NCBI RefSeq assembly: GCF_900112595.1
Contig: NZ_FOMI01000003.1
Span: forward strand, 248,001-312,000
DNA: 64,000 nucleotides
Direction of reading: 5' to 3'
Origin: Algibacter pectinivorans
GTDB lineage: Bacteria; Bacteroidota; Bacteroidia; Flavobacteriales; Flavobacteriaceae
This document shows positions 39,754 to 46,758 of the stretch, one piece after another (the first letter of the stretch is position 1; each line of letters opens with the position of its first letter). Both the position numbers and the translations under genes were made by a program. The notes under the pieces are model-generated. The model made no database searches and was not told the origin of the DNA. It saw nothing but the letters and a program-made list of their open reading frames with translations.

Positions 39754-41922
39754 CTATTTTTTAACAGCTTCAACAAGTTCCAATTGATCTAGGCTAACAT
39801 TGGTTGTAAACATCCCGTAATTAACAACGGCCTTGTTTTTTTCTATTTTATCAATAGTACCAATGGCGCGACCATCTTCCATTCTTACGCGGTCTCCAAT
39901 ACGAATAATAGCTTTTGGTTTAGGCGCTTCAATAGCTTTTTCTTTTTCTATTTTTTTCTTTTTCCTAATAACTTCAACTTTCTTTTCGGCTTCTTGTTTT
40001 ACTTGATTCTCTTTAGCTTTTATAGCTTTCTTTTGTTTGGCTGTAACTTTTTTGCGTTTCGAGTTTTCTATCTGTACGACTTTAAAAAGCTCGTCCATTA
40101 AGGCTTTCTTCTGTCTATTGTTAAAATATTTTTCGGCTATATCATTTACTTTTTGTCCTAAGTAAATTAAACGTTGGTTACTATCGTATAACTCTTGATA
40201 GCTTTCTAATTTTTTCTGAATCTTATTATTAATTTCCTCAAGCTTATCGGCTTCTTCTAGCTTCTTTTTCTCGTTTTGTTTTAGGGATTGCCCCGTTTTT
40301 TCAAGTTTAGAACGTTCCTTTTGTAATTTAGCAATAGTAGCATCAAAACGTACTTTGCTGCGCTCAATTTTCTTTTTAGCACGGTTTATTAAACTGTACG
40401 GAATACCGTTTTTTTGTGCAACTTCAAATGTAAAACTACTTCCGGCTTGACCGATAACCAATTTAAAAAGCGGTTCTAAACTACGTTCATCAAAAAGCAT
40501 ATTAGCATTAAGCATAAATGGCAATTCGTTAGCTAATATTTTTAAGTTGGAGTAATGGGTTGTAATAATGCCGTAAGCTTCGCGGTGGTAAAACTCTTCC
40601 AAAAATGTTTCAGCCAAGGCGCCACCAAGTTCAGGGTCACTTCCTGTTCCAAATTCATCAATTAAAAAGAGTGTGTTTTTATTACACTTTCTTAAAAAGT
40701 AATTCATTTGTTTTAATCGATAACTATAGGTACTTAAATGGTTTTCAATAGATTGGTTGTCGCCAATATCACTTAAAATTCTATCAAACAAACAGATTTT
40801 ACTACGCTCATGTACCGGAATAAGCATCCCACTTTGTAGCATAACTTGCAGTAAACCAACAGTTTTTAATGTAATACTTTTTCCGCCGGCATTGGGACCA
40901 GAAATAACAATTATTCGGCTGTCATTTTTTAATTCTATAGTCTGCGGAAATGTTTTTTCTTTCTTCTCTAAATTGTTTAAATAGAGTAGTGGGTGGTATG
41001 CATCGCGTAAAAACATGCTACGGTCTTCCGAGAATTCAGGAAGAATGGCGTTCATAGATTTAGCGTATTTCGCTTTCGCGGAAATAACATCTATAGCAAT
41101 CAAGAAGGTTTGATAGTCTTTTAATAATGGTAAAAACGGACGAATAAAATTGGTGACTTCTTTTAAAATACGAACAACTTCTTCTGATTCTTCATACTCT
41201 AAATTATTAAGTTCTCTACTGTACCTTAAGGTGGTTTCTGGTTCAATGTAAACAATGCTTCCTGTTTTACTACCGCCCATTATGGAGCCTTTAACTTTAC
41301 GTCTATACATCGCTTTTACAGCTAGTACGCGCTTGTTATCTACAACAGATTCTCTAATGTCATCTAAATACTCTAAAGCATGATAAGTGTTTAAAGCACT
41401 AGTAAAACTAGCGTTTATTTTACCTTTTATGTTGTTTATAGATTGTCTTAAATCAAAAAGTAAGCTGGAAGCGTTGTCTTTTATATCTCCAAAACGATCT
41501 ACAATACCATCTACTTTTTCTATTAGAATTTTGGTTACCTCAATATGCGAGGCGTAAGCATTTAAATTAGGGTAATACTCTGCAAACTTTTTTAAGAATA
41601 CTACAATTTCGTTTACCGTAATAGACATGGCCACGATTTTTTTTAAGCCATGTACTTCTAAAAACGTGTTTTCAATATTAAGTAACTTAATTTCTTTGGT
41701 AATGGTATCGAAACCGTGGTTTGGTATGCGGTTATCGTTATAAAATGACGATACGTATTCATTGGTTAAACTTAGTGCTATTTGTAACTCTTCTTTGGTT
41801 TTAAAAGGCAAAATTTCCAATGCTTTTTCGTGACCAAGAGGTGTAATACAAAGTTCGCTAACTTGCTGTAAAACCGTTTGAAATTCTAAATCTTGTAATG
41901 TTTTTTCGTGAATGTGAATCAT
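39754..41922 (-). CDS. mutS2: MutS2-family ATPase, without an Smr nuclease domain
   Basis: A 722-residue MutS2 protein: an N-terminal helical region (HEKTLQDLEFQTVLQQVSELC), the ABC-type ATPase core with Walker A SGPNAGGKSITLKT and Walker B NTLFLIDEFGTGSDPELGGAL, and the MutS-type HYSNLKILA loop. It continues into a long charged coiled coil (~515-640) and a KOW-like barrel (IGDRVRMEDGRAIGTIDKIEKNKAVVNYG). MutS2 acts on branched DNA or collided ribosomes in other bacteria. The usual C-terminal Smr endonuclease domain (~80 residues) is absent, as the chain ends right after the KOW-like segment. Confidence 0.9.
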   Translation of the reverse strand: MIHIHEKTLQDLEFQTVLQQVSELCITPLGHEKALEILPFKTKEELQIALSLTNEYVSSFYNDNRIPNHGFDTITKEIKLLNIENTFLEVHGLKKIVAMSITVNEIVVFLKKFAEYYPNLNAYASHIEVTKILIEKVDGIVDRFGDIKDNASSLLFDLRQSINNIKGKINASFTSALNTYHALEYLDDIRESVVDNKRVLAVKAMYRRKVKGSIMGGSKTGSIVYIEPETTLRYSRELNNLEYEESEEVVRILKEVTNFIRPFLPLLKDYQTFLIAIDVISAKAKYAKSMNAILPEFSEDRSMFLRDAYHPLLYLNNLEKKEKTFPQTIELKNDSRIIVISGPNAGGKSITLKTVGLLQVMLQSGMLIPVHERSKICLFDRILSDIGDNQSIENHLSTYSYRLKQMNYFLRKCNKNTLFLIDEFGTGSDPELGGALAETFLEEFYHREAYGIITTHYSNLKILANELPFMLNANMLFDERSLEPLFKLVIGQAGSSFTFEVAQKNGIPYSLINRAKKKIERSKVRFDATIAKLQKERSKLEKTGQSLKQNEKKKLEEADKLEEINNKIQKKLESYQELYDSNQRLIYLGQKVNDIAEKYFNNRQKKALMDELFKVVQIENSKRKKVTAKQKKAIKAKENQVKQEAEKKVEVIRKKKKIEKEKAIEAPKPKAIIRIGDRVRMEDGRAIGTIDKIEKNKAVVNYGMFTTNVSLDQLELVEAVKK
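41068..41084. repeat. Intragenic copy of the 17 bp GCGAAAGC palindromic unit
   Basis: TTTCGCTTTCGCGGAAA is the exact reverse complement of 24231-24247. Here it lies inside mutS2 and is translated as part of ISAKAKYAK. Confidence 0.6.
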
Positions 41923-42044
41923 TCCTAAATATGTAACTCGTTTTGTTGGTGTAAAAATAGCTTTTTTGAAGCATTTAGTGGCGCACTTCTGGTTGAAACC
42001 TTAATTTGATAAACAGATTATTTATTTAGTGTCGACTATGCTAA

Positions 42045-43055
42045 TTAGGATTCAGAATTTAATTCCTTCATTATTTGAGCAAAATAACGATACGATTTAA
42101 TTCTACTATTAGCATCGTATGTATTAGTTACTGCAATAAGTTCGTCTACTTGTGTTTCGTTTAAAAAGTCTTGAATGTCCTGCTTTACGGTACTTTTACT
42201 ACCTATAAAGGTGTATTTAGTCATTTGTTTAACAGCAGGATGTTTTATGGTTTCTCTTAATTCTGCTGTCATTTCCATAGGTTTTTCTAAATGTTCGCGT
42301 TTCGTACTTGTTAATAGAGCGATTATCATTTTAAAAAAGGAGGTTGCCATAGTTTCGGCTTCTTCGTTAGTATCTGCAATAAAAACATTAATTCCCGCTA
42401 TTACATAAGGTGCTTTAAAGGACTCAGAAGGTTTAAATTCATTTCTGTAAATCGTTATAGCGTTATGTAAGTGTGCGGTTGCAAAATGGCTTGCAAAGGC
42501 GTAAGGCAAGCCTTTTTTAGCGGCTAAATGTGCGCTATCTGTACTAGAACCTAAAATGTAAATAGGTACAGGTACACCTTCGGCAATGGGTACTCTAACT
42601 TTGGATATGCTGTTTTCTTCTAAAAAATAATTCTGAATCTGTTCAATATCTTGAGGAAACGAATGCGTAGCCTGCAAAAAATTAGGACGAATGGCATGCG
42701 CCGTTTCTTGATCGGTACCCGGCGCTCTTCCCAATCCTAAATCTATTCTATTAGGAAATAAAGTTCCTAGAGTTCCAAATTGCTCGGTTATAATAAAAGG
42801 GGAGTGGTTTGGTAACATTATACCGCCAGATCCTACGCGCAGTGTTTTAGTTTCCTGTGCTACCTGGCTAATAATAATTTGAGGCGCATTACTAGCAATA
42901 CCTGCCATATTATGGTGCTCTGCGTACCACACGCGTTTGTAACCAAAGGATTCAGCCTTTTTTGCTAATTCAATGCTGGCCTTTAAAGTTTGTTGGTATG
43001 TTTTCCCTTCAGAAACAATAACAAGATCTAAAATGGAATATGCGGTTTGTTTCAT
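42045..43055 (-). CDS. LLM-class flavin-dependent oxidoreductase (luciferase-like)
   Basis: A 336-residue TIM-barrel protein of the bacterial luciferase-like monooxygenase family. Family landmarks are YSILDLVIVSEGKTYQQTL at the N-terminus, RVWYAEHHNMAGIASNAPQIIIS, LRVGSGGIMLPNHSPFIITEQFGTL, NRIDLGLGRAPGTD and GSSTDSAHLAAKKGLPYAFA. The pattern SVL-like start plus AEHH and GRAPG matches the group annotated as luciferase-like MsnO8/YhbW family. It uses FMNH2 and oxygen on an unknown substrate. It is flanked by miaE and mutS2 on the same strand, with short gaps. Confidence 0.9.
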   Translation of the reverse strand: MKQTAYSILDLVIVSEGKTYQQTLKASIELAKKAESFGYKRVWYAEHHNMAGIASNAPQIIISQVAQETKTLRVGSGGIMLPNHSPFIITEQFGTLGTLFPNRIDLGLGRAPGTDQETAHAIRPNFLQATHSFPQDIEQIQNYFLEENSISKVRVPIAEGVPVPIYILGSSTDSAHLAAKKGLPYAFASHFATAHLHNAITIYRNEFKPSESFKAPYVIAGINVFIADTNEEAETMATSFFKMIIALLTSTKREHLEKPMEMTAELRETIKHPAVKQMTKYTFIGSKSTVKQDIQDFLNETQVDELIAVTNTYDANSRIKSYRYFAQIMKELNSES

Positions 43056-43138
43056 GCAATTGTGGTAAATGAAATGCGAGCTTTAATCGTTAAAAAAGAA
43101 TAGCGATGGTTTTTTTCTAGAAGTATTAAAATTAATGA

Positions 43139-43720
43139 TTAACCGTGTATGGTTTCAGATTTTCCATATTTCTGAATCACTTGGCCTTCAAACTCAATAA
43201 GTTCTTGCCAACGTTTATCAACATCAATGCCCTTTCCGTATTGTCTAGCAAAGCCTATAAACGTGGTATAGTGTCCGGCTTCGCTAATCATTAAATCATG
43301 ATAAAACTTCGATAATTCTGGGTCTTTTATACGTTTAGATAACAGTTTAAAACGTTCGCAACTACGCGCTTCAATCATTGCCGAAAACAGAAGGCGATCT
43401 ACCATACTTTGTTGCCTGTTTCCGCCTTTGTTCATAAACTTATAAAGCTCATTAACATAGTGGTCTTTACGTTCTCTACCTAGTACGTAACCACGTTTTT
43501 TTATAATGTCATGAACCATTTGAAAATGCTCTAACTCCTCTTGAGCCAATTTTATTAACTCGGTAACAAGTTCCTCATGTTCGCTATTATTAGTAATAAT
43601 GGTAATAGCATTAGTGGCTGCTTTTTGCTCGCACCAAGCGTGATCGGTAAGTATTTCTTCAATATTCGATTCTACAATGTTTACCCAACGTGGGTCTGTT
43701 GCTAATTTTAAACCAAGCAT
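43139..43720 (-). CDS. miaE: tRNA-(ms2io6A) hydroxylase
   Basis: A 193-residue non-haem diiron protein of the ferritin-like MiaE family, which hydroxylates the isopentenyl side chain of ms2i6A37 in tRNA. The E and ExxH ligand pattern is visible: HAWCEQKAATNA, LAQEELEHFQMVHDIIKKRGY, SAMIEARSCERFKLL and LMISEAGHYTTFIGFARQYG. The RERKDHYVNELY segment is also typical of the family. Length is normal. A TACTTTTA box lies upstream of the start, but the -33 partner is unclear. Confidence 0.93.
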   Translation of the reverse strand: MLGLKLATDPRWVNIVESNIEEILTDHAWCEQKAATNAITIITNNSEHEELVTELIKLAQEELEHFQMVHDIIKKRGYVLGRERKDHYVNELYKFMNKGGNRQQSMVDRLLFSAMIEARSCERFKLLSKRIKDPELSKFYHDLMISEAGHYTTFIGFARQYGKGIDVDKRWQELIEFEGQVIQKYGKSETIHG

Positions 43721-43779
43721 ATTTTTTTGTTTTTTGTAAAAGTAGGTATAATCATTAAAATTATACGTAATAATTATTT

Positions 43780-43931
43780 GGGCATTCCCTAAAGGTCGGG
43801 CTTTCCACTATATCTTTTTAAAGGAATATTGCAATAAAACGAGGGTTGTGGTAATTTATTAAAATTTAGAAATTACTAAGTGCATTGCTTTCAAAACTTT
43901 AAAAAGGATGCCGTTGCAATCCCTAATGCGA
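43780..43931 (-). repeat. Dispersed intergenic repeat, copy E (variant with a different centre)
   Basis: A ~150 bp element whose ends match copy B (GGTCGGGCTTTCC at one end, TTGCAATCCCTAATGCG at the other). Its middle is unrelated: instead of the GTGCGAGGACTTGTAG segment it holds CACTATATCTTTTTAAAGG and AAAAAGGATGCCGTTG, which pair as inner inverted arms. It fills the gap after recG, before miaE. Confidence 0.7.
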
Positions 43932-43970
43932 GTTACGTAATGTTATAAAGTTAGTAAATTCACCTCAAGT

Positions 43971-44018
43971 TGGTCTCCCGTCTCCCGTCTCCCGTCTTCA
44001 GTCATCAGCCTTCAGTCT
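43971..44018 (+). repeat. Short tandem repeat GTCTCCC touching the recG stop
   Basis: Three exact copies of the 7-mer GTCTCCC are followed by three related GTCTTCA/GTCATCA/CCTTCAGTC units. The array runs into the minus-strand recG stop codon at 44017-44019. Confidence 0.65.
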
Positions 44019-46572
44019 AACTAATATAATTCCAAATATTTTTAAACTTACTAAGTTGCTTATATGTGTTTAAATACACTTGATTTTCAGGAAGCGCCAA
44101 CGAAGGATCTATTTTTAATACCGATTTAGCATGGTGTCTTGCCAACTGTAAAATGTCGTTATCCTTAATAATGTCCGCTATTTTAAGGTTTAAAACGCCA
44201 CTTTGTTGCGTGCCCATAATATCACCAGGGCCACGTAATTTTAAATCCACTTCGGCAATTTCAAAACCATCATTAGTACTAACCATAGTATTTAAACGGG
44301 TTTTACTGTTTTCGCTTAGTTTATGGCTAGTCATTAAAATACAATAACTTTGTTCTGCACCACGACCAACACGACCGCGCAATTGGTGTAATTGCGATAA
44401 GCCAAAGCGTTCGGCGCTTTCAATAATCATTACCGATGCATTAGGCACGTTTACACCAACCTCAATAACCGTTGTAGCTACCATAATTTGTGTTTCTCCT
44501 TTAATAAAGCGTTGCATTTCATAATCTTTATCGGCAGGCTTCATTTTACCATGAACAATAGAGGTTTGATATTTTGGCATTGGGAAGTCTCTAGATATAC
44601 TTTCATAACCATCCATTAAATCTTTATAATCCATTTTTTCGTTCTCCTTTATTAAAGGATAAACAATATAAATTTGACGTCCTTTATCAATTTCATCTCG
44701 AATAAATTTAAAAACATTTAATCGGTTTTTGTCATATCTATGAACCGTTTTTATAGCCTTTCTACCAGGTGGTAATTCATCAATAATCGAGATGTCTAAA
44801 TCGCCATAAACCGACATCGCTAATGTTCTAGGAATTGGGGTTGCAGTCATGACGAGAATATGTGGCGGGATAACCGAAGAAGCCCCTCCAACCTCCCCAG
44901 AGGGGAGGCTTTTCAATAATTTCGTAATGTAACTTAAAACATTATCAATGTCTGCAACAATTTGCTCGTTTGTAAATCGAATAACTTTAAAACCAATTTC
45001 ATTTAAAATTTGTGTTCTTAGGTCATCAGCTTCCTTTTGTTCAATGGTGTTATGGTATCCACCATCAACTTCAATAATTAAATTTTTTTCAAGATTTACA
45101 AAGTCAACTATAAATTCATCAATAATATGTTGTCTTCTAAATTTAAAATCTAGTTTTTTGTTTCTTAAACATTCCCATAAAATAGATTCTGCTTGAGTGC
45201 TATTTTTTTTGTTTTCTATTTGTAGTTCTTTTAATAATTTATAGGTTGATGGACGAGCAGTCATATACTTTTTAATGACTGCTTTTACGTCCTCCCCTTG
45301 GGAGGATTGAGGAGGGCTTTGAGTGCTTCCTTTCTTCCATAATTTTGAACGTTGTTTTACTCCAAATCGATGTTGCTCATCTATTATGGCTAGCCCCAAA
45401 TTTTTGAATTTTACCTTGTCTTCTAGAAGGGCGTGCGTGCCTATTAAAATTTGTAATTCGCCATTTTCTAACGATTCGTGAATTATTTTTCGTTTTGAAG
45501 TTTTAGTTGAGCCTGTTAATATTTCTATTCTGATATTCAGTCTATTACACCATTCAAGTAATCCGTTATAGTGTTGGACTGACAAAATTTCAGTCGGGGC
45601 CATTAAGCAAGCTTGGAAATCGTTGTCAAGTGCCATGAGCATTGACATAAAGGCTACAATGGTCTTGCCAGAACCTACATCGCCCTGTAAAAGTCGATTC
45701 ATTTGTGCATTACTACCTAAATCTGCGCGAATTTCTTTTAAAACACGCTTTTGGGCATTGGTTAATTGGAAGGGTAAATGGTCTTTAAAAAAGGAATTAA
45801 AATAGGTGCCAACTTGATTAAATGGAAAGCCTTTTATTTTCGATTTATGAATTAAATTTTTAATAATTAATTGCAATTGAATATAAAATAATTCTTCAAA
45901 TTTAAGCCGGAATTGTGCCCTTGATAGTAGCTCTTGATTCTTTGGAAAATGTACATTTAAAAGTGCCGATTGTTTACTAATTAATTTTAATTCTGAGCGT
46001 AAATTATCAGAAAGTGTTTCTGTAAATCTTCCCTTGGTTTCCAGAAATAATTGCTGCATGATTTTATTAATCACGCGATTTGTTATGCCTCTATTGTTTA
46101 ATTTTTCGGTTGATGGATATACAGGCTGCATAGCCGAACGCATATTTTTTTCATGGTCTTCTAGCAATTCTAATTCTGGATGCGCCATATTAAACTTACC
46201 GCTAAACCAGTTGGTTTTTCCAAAGGCCACATAGGGTTTATTTAGTATTAAGCTGTCCTTAATCCATTTTTGCCCTCGAAACCAAACCAGTTCCAAAGTT
46301 CCGGTATCATCTCTAAACGTGGCAACTAAACGTTTTCCGCGCTTTTGTGCAACTTCTTTAAGACTTGTTATTTTTCCAATAACCTGTACATCGGCGTTGT
46401 TGCGTTGTAGTTGGTTAATTTTGTAATACTGCGTTCTGTCTATGTATCTATTTGGAAATAAGTTAATTAAATCTTGATAGGTGTGAATACCTAACTCCTT
46501 ACGCAGCAAATCGGCACGACTTGGGCCAACGCCTTTTAAATAATCTATTGGAGTTTGTAGGTTTACAGACAT
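44017..46572 (-). CDS. recG: ATP-dependent DNA helicase RecG with in-frame DUF559 nuclease insertion
   Basis: RecG remodels stalled replication forks and branched DNA. The chain has the N-terminal wedge/OB domain (TPIDYLKGVGPSRADLLRKE, RDDTGTLELVWFRGQKW), helicase motif I LLQGDVGSGKTIVAF, motif II IIDEQHRFGVKQRSK, motif III MTATPIPRTLA, and motifs IV-VI (MVATTVIEVGVNVPNA, QLRGRVGRG). Length is 851 instead of ~700. The excess, residues 416-566 (44875-45327), is a DUF559/VSR-like endonuclease sitting between motifs II and III. Removing those 151 residues restores a normal RecG with every helicase motif intact. The frame is preserved across both junctions. Whether the chimera is an active helicase is not known. 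Confidence 0.95.
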   Translation of the reverse strand: MSVNLQTPIDYLKGVGPSRADLLRKELGIHTYQDLINLFPNRYIDRTQYYKINQLQRNNADVQVIGKITSLKEVAQKRGKRLVATFRDDTGTLELVWFRGQKWIKDSLILNKPYVAFGKTNWFSGKFNMAHPELELLEDHEKNMRSAMQPVYPSTEKLNNRGITNRVINKIMQQLFLETKGRFTETLSDNLRSELKLISKQSALLNVHFPKNQELLSRAQFRLKFEELFYIQLQLIIKNLIHKSKIKGFPFNQVGTYFNSFFKDHLPFQLTNAQKRVLKEIRADLGSNAQMNRLLQGDVGSGKTIVAFMSMLMALDNDFQACLMAPTEILSVQHYNGLLEWCNRLNIRIEILTGSTKTSKRKIIHESLENGELQILIGTHALLEDKVKFKNLGLAIIDEQHRFGVKQRSKLWKKGSTQSPPQSSQGEDVKAVIKKYMTARPSTYKLLKELQIENKKNSTQAESILWECLRNKKLDFKFRRQHIIDEFIVDFVNLEKNLIIEVDGGYHNTIEQKEADDLRTQILNEIGFKVIRFTNEQIVADIDNVLSYITKLLKSLPSGEVGGASSVIPPHILVMTATPIPRTLAMSVYGDLDISIIDELPPGRKAIKTVHRYDKNRLNVFKFIRDEIDKGRQIYIVYPLIKENEKMDYKDLMDGYESISRDFPMPKYQTSIVHGKMKPADKDYEMQRFIKGETQIMVATTVIEVGVNVPNASVMIIESAERFGLSQLHQLRGRVGRGAEQSYCILMTSHKLSENSKTRLNTMVSTNDGFEIAEVDLKLRGPGDIMGTQQSGVLNLKIADIIKDNDILQLARHHAKSVLKIDPSLALPENQVYLNTYKQLSKFKNIWNYIS
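44880..45320 (-). mobile_element. DUF559 insertion element with hairpin-bearing inverted ends, inside recG
   Basis: The inserted DNA begins and ends with inverted copies of one ~29 bp sequence: plus strand 44880-44908 and minus strand 45320-45291. Both read AAGCCC..CTCC..CCTCCC..A..GGGGAGG. Each end also folds on itself (CCTCCCC/GGGGAGG, loop AGA; CCTCCC/GGGAGG, loop CTT). Between them lies a complete DUF559 domain: KNSTQAESILWECLRNKK, FKFRRQHIIDEFIVDF, KNLIIEVDGGYH, IGFKVIRFTNEQI. The E, D, E-V-D and H residues of the VSR-type nuclease fold are present. No transposase is encoded. Confidence 0.85.
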
Positions 46573-46758
46573 AAATGCGAAATTAATTAAAAAATAAGTC
46601 TTATTAAATACTTAGTTTCTTTATGAATTTGTGATGTTTTTAATGGGATTCCTATTTTCTTTCTAAAAAATGCTTGAAAAATATGAAATATAGTATGTAA
46701 TTCTATTTCATTAGTTAAATTTGGTGCTCTTAAAAAACAACTTAACGCATATTGATTG

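Noticed and set aside
44875-45327. RecG insertion as an intein
   Set aside because: There is no Cys/Ser/Thr N-extein junction block or C-terminal His-Asn, and the motifs are those of DUF559, not Hint or LAGLIDADG domains.
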